From positions 124,001 to 188,000 of the forward strand of contig VTPC01091051.1 of assembly GCA_011009095.1 (NCBI GenBank): a stretch of 64,000 bases of DNA, read 5' to 3'. How positions within the stretch are numbered: position 1 is the first letter of the stretch; each line of letters opens with the position of its first letter. Under the pieces are notes generated by a model. The model had not been told where the DNA came from. It did no database searches and saw only the letters and a program-made list of their open reading frames with translations. This DNA is from Ignelater luminosus (lineage: Eukaryota; Arthropoda; Insecta; Coleoptera; Elateridae). Below are positions 38,777-49,731 of the stretch, piece after piece. Position numbers and translations under genes: made by a program.

Positions 38777-39825
38777 TTATTCATCAACGTAATTTCCATC
38801 AAGAACAACGCAATCATTCCAGCGCCGCTCTAACATTTCAATACCACTTTTGTAGAACGATTTATCTTTTGCCTCAAAATAGGACTCAGATTCAGCGATA
38901 ACCTCTTCATTCGAGCGAAATTTCTTACCGGCAAGCATTTTTTTTAGGTCTGCGAACAGCCAGTAGTCCTGGGAGCCAAATCTGGTGAATACGGTGGATG
39001 TGGGAGCAATTCGAAGTTCAATTCATGTAGTTTTGCCATTGTTTTGATTGACTTGTGACACGGTGCGTTGTCTTGATGAAACAAAATTTTTTTCTTTGCC
39101 ATATGCGGTCGTTTCTTTGCAATTTCGGCCTTCAAACGCTCCAATAACGCTATATAATATTCACTGTTGATGGTATTTCCCTTCTCAAGATAGTCAATGA
39201 TTATTACACCACGCAAATCTCAAAATACCGAGGCCATAACCTTTCCAGCCGATTGTTGTGCTTTCGGTCGCTTTGGACGAGGTTCACCAGTTGCTGTCCA
39301 CTCAGATGACAATTGTTTTGATTCCGGAGTGAAGTGATGGATCCATGTTTCATCCATTGTCACATATCGACGCAAAAATTCCGGTTTGTTACGTTTAAAC
39401 ATGGCCAAACACTGCTCAGAAACATCAACACGTTCTTGTTTTTGGTGAACAGTGAGCAAACGCGGCACCCACTTTGAGCAGAGCTTTCTCATAGTCAAAT
39501 GCTCATGCAATATAAAGCCAACACGTTCTTTTGATATCTTTACAATGTCAGCTAACTCACGCAACTTCACTTTTCGATCATTCAAAACGATTTTGTGGAT
39601 TTTTTTTATGTTTACTGGTGTTACCGCCTCATTTGGACGTCCACTGCGTTCTGCATCATCGATATCTCTACGACCACGTTTGAAGTCAGCAAACCAACGT
39701 TTTATTGTTGTTTCTGATGGAGCGGAGCCCCCGTAACACTTTTCAAGCCATTGCTTCGCTTGAACGGTATTTTTTCCCATCAAGAAGCAGTGTAAAATTA
39801 AAACACGAAATTGTTTTTGATCCAT
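38777..39825 (-). pseudogene. mariner transposase, one stop and one frameshift
   Basis: This mariner transposase gene, read from ATG at 39825 to TAA at 38777-38779, is 1049 nt, one base short of 1050 (349 codons plus stop, the usual size of irritans-type transposases). Residues 1-110 carry the two helix-turn-helix motifs (DIDDAERSGRPNEAVT linker; ISKERVGFILHEHL). WVPRLL at residues 119-124 is the variant of the mariner WVPHEL motif. The first catalytic Asp is in VTMDETWIHHF (residue 158). TGA at 39220-39222, after KVMASVF, replaces the conserved Trp. The second Asp lies in LFHQDNAPCH. One base is missing at about 38969-38973, directly before the third catalytic Asp (codon 38966-38968, in DYWLFADL). 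The remaining C-terminus continues in the shifted frame to GNYVDE. The protein cannot be made as it stands. Confidence 0.93.
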
Positions 39826-39970
39826 TGTTTGAAAATAACAAAAGTAGCGTCACTCATAGCACAATAACTCACAAAATAATGAATAGAATATCATGAAATT
39901 TTAACAGCTGTCTTTTGAAGGTTAGTACTAACTGAAAAAGCGGTGAATGCAATAGAACTAGCGCCATCTA

Positions 39971-40003
39971 TTTGTTAGGCCTGGGAATTTTCAGCCCATG
40001 TGT
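39971..40003 (-). repeat. mariner terminal inverted repeat (5' end of element)
   Basis: Partner of 38712-38744. TA at 40004-40005 completes the target duplication. The gene begins about 145 bp inside this end, as is usual for mariner. Confidence 0.93.
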
Positions 40004-40005
40004 TA

Positions 40006-43000
40006 ATAATTAGTATATTGAAAAACGGAAGCGCAGAGAAAATTTTAATTTAAGAATGAAAATAGAATCAAACATGGAAATAGCGGCATATCTAATTAAT
40101 CGTTTATCAAGCTTGTAATACTAGAAAATATTTAATACGCTATTACCTTAATAATTAACATGACGCCACCGTTATCCGGTATTAAATATTAATAGTTTAT
40201 CATCAGTGACTGTTTTATTTTAAAGGCGTTTAATACTGAAGAACTGAATTCTGCGGTATTCAGGGAATCATTATTTTTGGGTTTAGAACTTAAAACGATG
40301 TTATTGTCAGTGAAGAGTACATAAGGAACAATTATATTCTAACGAAGATTATGTTATAGATAAGAAGCACATAATTAAAGATAGAACCTTGTGGGACACC
40401 ATGTTTTGAACTAGAATCGTTCACTTCTGTTAAGCAACGAAGCTCCTGGTACTTACAAAAGCATTCATTTCAGAACTCTATACTATTATTAACCACAAAA
40501 GTACAAATCTTACAATTCTTTTGAATGCATTATTATTACGCAATTATTATTGATTTTCAGTTGTTTCATCTCACTATTAACAAGTCTTTAAAAACAACTG
40601 AAACCACAATTATAGTAATTGTACTTTACTATACCACAGTACAGCAAACTGCATAATAAGCCACGTGTGAAATGTCGATTTGTTTTCTTTAGTTCTAATG
40701 AGCATTTTCTGAATTACATACCAACCTAAGTAATAACAGCAAGAAATTCATTTAATTTTGTTTTTAAAAATGACACCTTATTTTTTTTATCATCGACTTT
40801 CATTATTAAAGTTTAATTAAGGTATGATGAATTGGCTCTTAATGATTGTATTCGTGCAAAACGAATTTTATGATCCACACACCATGGGTTCTTGTTAAAG
40901 ACATATTGTTGATGGTTACATATATTTAAATAAGTGGCGACGAACTCCTTTGGATAAAAGTTTTTTCGAGCACAAAAAAGGGTATCATCATTACATTGAT
41001 AATAATCCTAAGAAAAACGTTATGCATAGGTTGTTTATTATAGTTGATGTAATTTTTTACTCTTCATATTAACAATTTTAAGCGTGTCATAGGCATATTC
41101 AAATCAGATAAACAGGAAATTAGGATTATTTGTCAATACTGAAACAATAGAAATTAAAATCTTAAAATCGATCAACTCCGTCGGCGTTGTTAAATCACAG
41201 CACTATAGAACTATTCAATATTTCTTTAGGATGTTATGGAAAATATTATTTTTAGAATTTGAATTATAAAAGAAACCTTCATGTACCCCTAAAGTTATCT
41301 TCTAAAATGTCTAAAGAAAACGGTGTTTTGAATTAAAAAAAAAGTAGGTACGCAACAGCTGTTGTTATTAACAAAAAGGGTTTGAATTTTTGGATGTATT
41401 TTTCAAAATTTCTCACAGCCCTTTTTTATGTTGTGTACCTGCCGAAAGGGTAATACTAACTTTTTGCTAATATAGTAACCCTAGAAGGTGACGAATAAAG
41501 GGTAAATATCTAATGGGGTCAAATCTTAAAAAAAATGTAAAAAAGTGTTCCAAAATAATTATAACTTAAAAACGTGCATACACAGTTTATTTTTTTAATT
41601 AATAAAAAATATTAATTAAACTTTGTCAGATCCTCTTAGTTTAACGATAAAGATAAATTAATGTACACGATTATTATAAACATTCATTATTGAATAATTT
41701 TAAATAATAAATTTCAACAATTACAAATCCAAATAAATTTAAAGTGACCTTGTTTATGAAATAACATGAATCTTAAGATGATGGATTTCCATCAATTTAA
41801 GGTCGTTTATGATTAAAAACAAAGCCAACACACTTTTTATTAGAATTTGTTAAGAAATTTATGCGTCACCACATAATGAAAATGCTATTGGTATTTTCTT
41901 GATTTTTCTATGTTGAAAAGCTAGAAAATCAAAGTTAATACAATAAATAACATTTGTTGTAATAAATAATTGTCAGTAATGAGATTCTTATCTAGTTTTT
42001 AATTAATTCTTTAAAAGACAAACAAACTTTCGTTTTGGACGTATTATCAATTAACGGTAATTTATAGAACAAATTAGAGATGGTTTAAAGTTGCACGTAG
42101 ATAATTTTATCATTACAAAGATATACTTCCTTTAAGAACTTAAAGAGACGTTGATTATTTGGATATTAAAATAATTGAATAGAAGTTAAATAGCCTGAAA
42201 ACTTTATATCACAGAGAAGCATAGGTACATTTTTGTACTTGTCTTCCCGACGAGTTTTAAGATTATTATGTTATTTCCAGTTAATAACAACTTTAGCTTA
42301 CCATAACCGTATATTAAAATACTGTTAAATTTAATTAAACAAGTTTGTTTTTTGCTGAAACCATTTTACTGCGTATAAGTTGGTTATCATTGTTTTCTTC
42401 AGAACACAAAGGTTTTTGATAAGCATTTTATTTATTTTCTGGTAATGTAAAATTGAAATTGAATATATCCAAGTGTGGCAATTGTTAAAAAAATTGGCAG
42501 TGGTTGATTACTTTTAATTATTAACAATTTATTGAAATTTAAAACAATAAAATTTAATTTTTTACGCCATCATGCTAAATAATTAAAAAAGGTTTTATAC
42601 TGGAGCATAAAATATAAACAATATTATTGTTGTCACGGTAATATTAGTGTGAACAGGCTTTCAGATTGGGCAAATTCAAGCTAGCAGGATTTATTTTTTA
42701 TAAAAAACTAATATAAACAATAATGCTAATACAACTAATAAATTAATGAAGCAAAAATTGATCCTAATATGCATCTTAAAATTGACTGACGTCCTAATTT
42801 GCAATTTACCATTAGAGGTCAAGGTTGTCAAGTTTAAAGGTGTGCTCGTCTAGAAAATTTATTTTAGTGAATCCAAATAAAGTAGGTCGCTGCAAATGCA
42901 CTTTCGGTATCTTTCCTTTTTTTTTGTCCATAACTGAAGCGTGTTAATAAAGAAAACAAATTGATGAACTGAAGTCTATATTCCTAGTTCACAAAAGATC

Positions 43001-44718
43001 TTGACGTACAAATTGTATTAAATTCTATTCTTTCTTTAACCTCAACGGACAAGAAATAAAGTTCATGGTCCAAGCATTAAGAGACGCGGAGTACCTTCCG
43101 CATAGGTAAGTAAAGAATATAGCCCACTTGCTGTTTTAATCACAGCAAGTCAAACGAAGTTTTTTGTTAAAATATTTAAAATTACCCTTTATTAAAGTAC
43201 AGTAGATAACTAGTTTAAGTATACCAAACTCGGTAGATTTCAAACATGGCGGCCATTTTAAGATGATGATTTACAATATTATTTAATTTTCTTTTTAAAT
43301 TTAGAATGTCATTTCTCACTTTTATCTTTTATGATCATCGTTGTTTATTCAATTGCAATTATTCTTCTAGGTAAAAAAGTTAAACAATGCGTTAGATAAA
43401 GTAAAGCTAGAATTCACGAATAGCTATGTAGATAGATTCTTGTCTTTTAGATCTTCAAACGCTATTTTAAACTACTTAAAATTACCCTGATAGAATAGAC
43501 TGATTTTATTATTCCGAAATTAAATTACAAAAATACAATTAGATATTGATATCACCCAGATTTTCCTTCTTGTTGTTTAACAAATCCAAAATCGTTTTTC
43601 AGGTAAAATAACAATTTATTAATTGTTTTGCGTTGCGCTTTTAAATTTGGTTGGAGTAAAATCTGAGAGTTGAAACTGTGCAAGAAGCCCAAAAGTACTG
43701 AGTTACTAATAGATCTTTAATACTTACAACGATTTGTTTGAGAGCCGTCGAACTTACTTAATAATAGCGTTGATTACAATAAATAATAACTCGTTAATTT
43801 ATGCCTTCCTTTGCTATATAATTTAGGCGAATTATATGCGTCAGCGTTTCTTTGTTACTTTTCAGAACTATGCCTTGACTAGTCAAATTGCGCATTGTTC
43901 TTCTTACGTAACTTCGAAATTTATTTATCTAACTTTTTATCATTTCAGTAGTCAGTTAAATGCTCGTTTTGGTATGTCGTCTTTTGTTTTTAAGGTCTTA
44001 ATATATTTTAATTCTTTTATAGATTCCGTTTTGTTCCTTATACAAATGATCGTTCATATTGTACTTTCATAGAATAATATATCACTGCAATATTTAAATC
44101 CGTTTCTACTTATAGGACGAGGTGGTCGACCAACCAAGCCGTGGTTAAGTTTTAAAAGATGTTTCATCTAGAGAGAAACGGAGAACAAACAGCTCAAATT
44201 TGGGAAAACTAAAAACTTTCCCAAACTCAGGATCATTGTATCTCGAGAACCAGCAGACAAAGTTTCAGTAATTTTGGATATAAATATTAGTCTTCTGTCG
44301 TACCCACTACTAATGATAGAAGGAAAAGGAAACAAGCTTTTGGTGCCTTGGGGTATTGCATTGAAAGGCAGTACATATGGGGCTTATCATACACTCCATC
44401 ACATAGGCGTTTATCGGCGAGGCTTTCAAGATATTGTAATAGGGTTAAAGGATATTATTTCTCTTGGGTAGTACACATCTACAAACCCACTTTCTCCGCT
44501 GCGGGGATACCGAAATATCGTTTTGTTTGATAAAGGAAACAGCGTTTTGTAAAGAGAAAACTACTAGACAATTTATTCTTGCAAAAGTATTCCGATTAAA
44601 AACAAAAGACAATCGTCAGTCAGATTCGATAAATCGCAAAGAATTGCAAAAAATCTCTACGCGATTTAATCTCAAAAAAAAATTTGTGATGATTTAGCTC
44701 GCTCTGTTGTAGTTGGTC
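40006..44718. other. AT-rich stretch without a supported gene
   Basis: No gene supported. It contains a 99-nt hairpin (41344-41442) listed separately. Open frames at 43836-44072 and 44274-44471 have no motif. The block 44110-44660 is less AT-rich than its neighbours and may be an unrecognised repeat. Confidence 0.5.
41344..41442. repeat. Long imperfect hairpin
   Basis: Three paired blocks stack in order. GTAGGTACGCAACA at 41344 pairs with TGTTGTGTACCTGC ending at 41442; AAAAAGGG pairs with CCCTTTTTT; and GAATTTTTG pairs with CAAAATTTC, leaving a loop of about 10 nt. A 15-nt bulge (GCTGTTGTTATTAAC) sits on the 5' arm. It could be a very short MITE, a transcribed hairpin RNA or chance in AT-rich DNA; the GC-containing outer stem makes chance less likely. 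Confidence 0.5.
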
Positions 44719-44721
44719 TTA

Positions 44722-45282
44722 TGCTTCGGCCAGACAGAGCACTATGCTACGAACTCTATATTCGCTATGTATGCTTTGTTCGCTACAGTGAATAGCCAGA
44801 CTGAATGTTGGTAAGTAGTGTGCCCTGGGAGAGCAGTGATGGTTCCGATGACAAAGATGCTGTTCTGTTGCTACCTGGTTTTTGAAATATTCCGCTAATT
44901 TTCTTCCACGCATTGTCCCTTATGATTTGACTCCGGTATTCCTTTAGTGATTTCTTCCATAGACATGGATATTTTCTAATTTCTTCAATTAGAATCTCCA
45001 AAAACACCATTTTTTTAAAACGCGTGGTGAACTCTGGTATACACCACTGAGCGTGCTGTAATCACCAGTTTGATGTCTACTGCGCATGTCCGTACTTGGC
45101 GACGAACTAGAAAAATATCTGACGACAAAGCTTCCTGCGACGCAGCTAGCATTGCAAACATAGCGTACATAGCATACGTAGCTGTGTGTGGCCAGTCACA
45201 TTATCAATAAAGTGAGCTATTTCTTGGTCGCATAGCGAACATAGCGTACAAAGCGAAGGTAGCGCTCTGTCTGACTGAAGCA
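44722..45282 (-). mobile_element. PIF/Harbinger-type non-autonomous element with MADF fragment
   Basis: The left end TGCTTCGGCCAGACAGAGCA and the right end (reverse complement TGCTTCAGTCAGACAGAGCG) are inverted repeats. The similarity extends, with TTCGCTATGT-type subrepeats, to about 65 bp. TTA flanks both sides (44719-44721 and 45283-45285), the 3-bp duplication expected for PIF/Harbinger. The interior, read on the minus strand, encodes a MADF domain, the DNA-binding partner protein of many Harbinger elements, which independently supports the classification. The right terminal region is partly duplicated in direct orientation 81 bp inward (45154-45203). Confidence 0.82.
44783..45010 (-). 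pseudogene. MADF/Myb-like domain fragment of a Harbinger accessory gene
   Basis: The 75-codon frame begins at ATG 45010 (MVFLEILIEEIRKYPCLWKK) and continues SLKEYRSQIIRDNAWKKISG. The spacing L.EE.RK.PCL......Y......R..AWK.I matches the first two helices of the MADF domain. In Harbinger transposons such a protein binds the inverted repeats and helps the nuclease enter the nucleus. After IFQKPG a possible 5' splice site (CAG/GTAGC) is reached and the rest reads as non-coding, so only a first exon seems to be kept. It lies about 270 bp inside the right end and points inward, as expected for an internally deleted copy. No stop interrupts the domain part. Confidence 0.68.
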
Positions 45283-45285
45283 TTA
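45154..45285. repeat. Direct duplication of the Harbinger right terminus
   Basis: Positions 45154-45203 (GCAAACATAGCGTACATAGC onward, to CAGTCACATTAT) and 45235-45285 (GCGAACATAGCGTACAAAGC onward, to GACTGAAGCATTA) are similar over about 50 bp in the same orientation, 81 bp apart. The inner copy looks like an older end, including a CAGTCACATTA similar to the true end plus TTA. Confidence 0.6.
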
Positions 45286-45979
45286 CATAGAACGGCCTTG
45301 CTATGTTGTATTTGACATAAAACAGAAAACAAATTGCTACTAGCAACAGTTGCTCTATATATCTTGGGAACAAAGCATTGCACTGAGATCAAACTTTTGT
45401 TACTACAAATGAGGTAACCTAACCTAACCAGGACGTCGTTAGCTTTTCCTTCAAATCTGAAACACGATCTTTTTATATATGGGTAGATCAAATATTTTTA
45501 AGAAATTCCTTATGACTGCATTCTGAAAAACACCATCTTGAACTTAATGCTCAAAAGTCGACAAAACCAAAACAAAGCGATTTCTTTCGCTGTATGAAAA
45601 TAGGGTCGGTTGAGTCGAGTTCAATTTTCATGCCCTGACTTAGTCGTGCATGGTGTATTAAAAAGTCTAAGTCAAAATTCTTTCTAATGACACGCTGCTA
45701 TTGCGGGATATACATGGATGTATACTCGTCACAGCTTCCAAAAGCGTAACCATCACACTGTTTAGTGAAATTTAATTTTCGTTTATTTTTGTCATCGTCG
45801 TATCTTTCTCTATAATAAGAGGAATGAAAAACACTTCTGTGTTGTTAAGCAATTCAGTCAGTTCACTAAAGGTCAAGCAACGAATATGCTCAGTAAGACT
45901 ATAGTAATATCTCAAGCAATAAGAATTTGTATTCCAAAAGCAACATCACCCTGAAGTAAATTAATAGTTTTGCAGCCTC
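45286..45979. other. Non-coding stretch, possibly the 3' part of the LINE relic
   Basis: No intact gene. Minus-strand reading of about 45790-45640 gives ALEAVTSIHPCISR, faintly like the ALE.L...PPL.... region behind the thumb of Jockey-type LINE proteins, so the adjacent RT relic may extend this far. CCTAACCTAACC occurs at about 45418-45429. Confidence 0.35.
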
Positions 45980-46570
45980 TTACTTGACAGAAGATAACTT
46001 CAAGTTTAGCTTCTTGTTTAAGGTCACCTCTAAGTACTTGATCTGCGTTAGCATAAGAGATCTTCCGCACATTATGAATCTTTTTACTTTAGCCCTCTCT
46101 TCTTTTTCTTGAAGAAGAGATTGACATCTGTCTTTTAGATAAATTGGCAAAGAGGCCATTTTTGCCACACTATCTTTTGATAACTCTGTAAGCATTTTTA
46201 TTCAGTCTACGCTTCTATGTTATATAAAAAGTGTCGGCAGTTATTCGTTCCAAAAAACCTTCCATTACTAGACAAAATAAAGTAGGTTGATGAGGGGTTG
46301 CCATCAGGGCAGGAACCAAAGTCTAATAGCAGTATCCTAAAGGAGTTTAACGCCTTTTTCTTCTAATACCTTCTTCACCCAGCTGAATAATGTATAAAAC
46401 ATTCTTCTGGTTTACAGAGCTTCGCGAATTGTAGCCGTTTTTGACTTGTCGAAAAGTATTCTCTATTCCTCTACTTTGTGCACTATGATGTGAAGTGTGA
46501 TTTCTGCCAATCAATAGGTTTTCAACAGGTATCTATCAAGAATCTTCTCCAACGATTTAAAGAGGAAGGA
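45980..46570 (-). pseudogene. Decayed LINE (Jockey/R1-like) reverse transcriptase
   Basis: The minus strand, with many stops and frame changes, yields RT landmarks in the right order. LFKSLEKILDRYL (about 46570-46520) is the start of the fingers. FDKSKTATIREAL then VKKVLEEKG (about 46450-46345) correspond to the FD.....I..AL....W...ML segment. FGSCPDGNPSS (about 46320-46285) is a degraded GCPQGGVLSP. VIKRWCGKNGL and TQIKYLEVTLNKKLNLK (about 46045-45990) match the WC...GL and KYLGV.LD.KL..K blocks after the YADD site. The YADD itself is mutated (about 46240). No endonuclease domain or poly(A) tail was recognised. This is an old, dead retrotransposon fragment. Confidence 0.62.
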
Positions 46571-49316
46571 TGTTAGACTAAAGCCAAACATCAAACCCAA
46601 TATACAGCAGAGCTTCTATAGCCGTAACAAAAGCTTACGAAATTGTTTTTTAGTAAATGACTATTGGAGCCTTTTTATTCCAATTTATTTGCGTGTATTC
46701 TAAGACCAATAATACAACTACATAAGAAGGAAAGCAATAACTAGCACTGGAGATATTTCAAGAAAACAAATTTTGTCTTCCATATCTTAACCATAGTATT
46801 CCAATAATACCGAAACTTAATTTTGACGATTTTTGTAGTTATGTACTGTCTTTCTTCCCAGTAGCGTAGTTTAATTGAGATTAAAGTTTTAGTTTCTATT
46901 TGCGTTTATTTTGATTAATTAAGTTTCTCTATTCAAACAGCAGAGACTGACTACTTAGATCAATTTTTAATATTTTTAGAAATTATTTATTTCATCAAAC
47001 GATTTTTAGTATTCAACCAACTTGAAATCCCATCAAAATTCGTCTTTTATTGTTTAAAGACTAAAGCGAATTGAAGAGGCGAGAGTTTTAATCGGTACAT
47101 CTTCATACAGAAACACAAAAGAACGTAAAACTTATTGAAGCAGTGTTTGTTTGATGGTGCAAATGATCTCTTTCCGTTGAATCGATTTGCTATCTGGAAC
47201 TCCAGAGCAGCTAAGCAAGCTGCTGTCCTCTCGGGCATTGAGATTGGCTAGACGAAACAAAACGTTGCGTTGTTTTAAAACTGTTTGGTAATCAAGCGTT
47301 ATTCTCTACATAGTACAAACTTCTCTAATTCAGGTTCTCTATCACTCACGTTCATTTACATTTGTAGAATTTCTATTAAATTCACTATGGGGAATCTCAT
47401 ATCTAATCAGCCCCAGTTCGAAGAACAACTGTTTCCAGAGCTTTCTTTGCTGCAGACCTAAATAGTGCAGCGAATTAAACCTGTTTTCCTTTGCACCTAC
47501 GTCCCATTATTTTTGAGCACTGTAACACAAGAAAAATAGCAGCATCTTCGATAGTCTTACATTTTGATAAGACAAAGAATTAATTGCCTTTATATTTGCG
47601 TAATAATAATACATCTCAGTTTACATTATCGGATCAAAAATTCCTATAAAGACTTATAGTTACGTTACAGCAAAGTTTTCCAAGCATTTATTTACTTACT
47701 TTCCTAGATATTCGTTGGATAAAATCATCTATCGTGCCGCAAAATCTTAGATCTGGTGGATCAATTTCCAAAAGTGCTGCAATCGATGATTCAATTATCA
47801 GACATTTTGTTGATTAGTAAACATCGGATGCTTTGCGATTCTCCATTAAATCGGAATCTCAGCGTCTTTTTATGTATGTAGCTAACAATGTTAGTTAATA
47901 GTAATTCCAACTAAGGAAATGGCACCTTTCTTCAATAGTAAAGTCTTGCTTGGTTATCAAATTTTCAATCAGTAATGTCTAACAAATTACAAATGATATT
48001 GTCTGGTAAAACCCTGTACTTGATTTACTTTTGGAACTAGTTGAGAATTTGTACATAATTACTCAAAAAATCTATAACGAACGAGAGTGTGTTTAAAAGT
48101 TTTAGTGTTCTTTTAAAAATTTCACTTGTTTGTGTAGAAGTTTATAAGTTCTGTGTAAGGAATTTTACAAAATATTCATAAGTGAAGAGCGTTAGAAAAC
48201 AGATTGAAAATTGCAGAAAGCTTGTATAGTAAAATAAATACAGTACGATAACTAAAAATGAAATCATAGAAATCAACAAGCTTAACAATCACAATAAAAT
48301 TACGACAATCACTCAAAATAAAAGAGCGCAACAACGAAATAAAGTTACAAACAGCAAAAGCGAAATACTGGATGATGAAATAAAAAAGATATCAAAGAAA
48401 TGCACCTTGAGTAACAAATTACAAAATGAACTAATGACAAAAAATGAATAGGAATTACTGAAGAATTCAAAAACAAGAGAGAAAACACAAGTAATGAAAA
48501 TAATCAAACTGTACAACATTAAAAGACATCAAGCAATGGAAGAAACTTTATGTAGTATGCTTTATTTCAACTAACCAATGAAAATGGTTTGCAAATAGAA
48601 TTCAGCCAATTTCGAAGTTTTTCACATAAATCGAGTTAGATGAAGTTAAGTACAGTAAGAAGCTTCATTCTTCTTAAGATCACCATAATACATCGAATAT
48701 TTTGGAGCAACTTGCATAATTTGCTTAAGATAAGATTTGGTTGACAGAAAGGTGTTGCTACAATGTCGACTGATCTAGTTCTAAGGCATTCATTATATTG
48801 TTATAAATATTTGTATAGATTGTTTGAAAAGTTATTTACGTATTAGGGCGTATGTAGTAAATTATTCTTTTTAATAGAAGTTGTGCAATTCATAGTCACG
48901 TATCTTTTAACTTACATATATGCTGCAGTTGATAAAATGTATCCATGTCTTACCTTTTGTTATCTGATTCTATCGGTAGCAATAAGCAATTATTAAAAAA
49001 AGGTTAATACTTTTTTTTTATTAATATCATCATTAACTTTTATTACGAAACATTCACGTTTACGTTTTTATTTATGTCTAAACAACAATAGTTTATATCT
49101 GATATTTGCATTTGTTACGTCATACTAGCCTAAAGATTAAACCACGTTTGATTAGTTTGATTCTATAAACTTTATAAATCAGTCTTGTTTGTTATTGGAA
49201 AGCTTGAAAGCTTGAAATCTGGTAGATGCCTTATTCAAAACACTATAAATATAAATTAAACAAAAATTAACATTAAGAAACATTAATTTACTATACATAT
49301 GTTATTATTTGAAGAA
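46571..49316. other. AT-rich stretch, no supported gene
   Basis: No gene or transposon ends recognised. The segment near 47050-47240 might continue the LINE upstream of the RT, but I could not match it to an endonuclease. Other open frames are AT-driven. Confidence 0.5.
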
Positions 49317-49731
49317 CAGTAATACCCCGAACTTACGCGATAAGTGGGACGGAGCGATAACCGTGTAAGTCGGGGTACAATTTTGCATATAAATACATAC
49401 AAATTATGTTTAATTGGGGCCGGAGCCTAAAGAAAACAATAATTTAGAAGTAAAATGTGTAATAAAATCTTAGATAATACATCAAATTATGTTAATATGA
49501 ATTGCAAAAACGTAAACCGAAGTTTTTTTGACGTAGAAGGCTTCATAAAATCTAAGAAAATCGTCTGACAGATGAAAGATTTTTTTCTTCTCATGCAAGA
49601 TTTCCTAGTAGCACGCTAATAACTTTTTATGTTTTCCAAAATTTGTAATCCTTTTTCAATTGAACTGAGGCCTTAAAAATCGCGTAAATGAATTAGCATA
49701 ATTTGGGGTAGCGTAAGTCGGGGTATTACTC
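49317..49731. mobile_element. MITE with pogo/Tigger-like ends
   Basis: The left end AGTAATACCCCGAACTTACG (49318-49337) matches the reverse complement of the right end (49711-49730, AGTAATACCCCGACTTACGC) with a single-base gap. The left end also contains its own inverted copy: TACCCCGAACTTAC at 49322 pairs with GTGTAAGTCGGGGTA ending at 49378, enclosing GCGATAAGTGGGACGGAGCGATAACC. Repeated 'CCCCGACTTACGCG' blocks and a CAGT-like start are typical of pogo/Tigger termini. The target duplication is not clear (TA follows the right end only). The interior has no coding sequence. Confidence 0.6.

Larger units (their letters stand above)
38712..40003 (-). mobile_element. mariner transposon, irritans type, inactive copy
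   Basis: A 1292-bp element is bounded by 33-bp inverted repeats (38712-38744 and 39971-40003, outer bases ACACATGGGCTGAAAA) with one mismatch at repeat position 17. It is flanked by TA (38710-38711 and 40004-40005). Length, repeats and target duplication are textbook mariner. The single transposase gene is on the minus strand and resembles the irritans subfamily (Himar1-like). It carries one nonsense codon and one 1-nt deletion. The near identity of the ends points to a fairly recent insertion. Confidence 0.94.

Noticed and set aside
40390-40425. Translation IEPCGTPCF on the plus strand, and NILPCGTSV on the minus strand near 3880
   Set aside because: The PCGTP-like motif recalls a phrase seen in some LINE proteins, but no other landmark surrounds either copy.
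44719-44913. 64-codon minus-strand frame starting MRGRKLAEYF in the Harbinger element
   Set aside because: It is an alternative frame overlapping the MADF frame; the MADF reading has the domain match.
45415-45430. CCTAACCTAACC and the TTAGGTTAGG at about 16332, looking like insect telomere repeats
   Set aside because: Only two to three units; such short runs are common in insect genomes and do not mark a telomere or fusion point.
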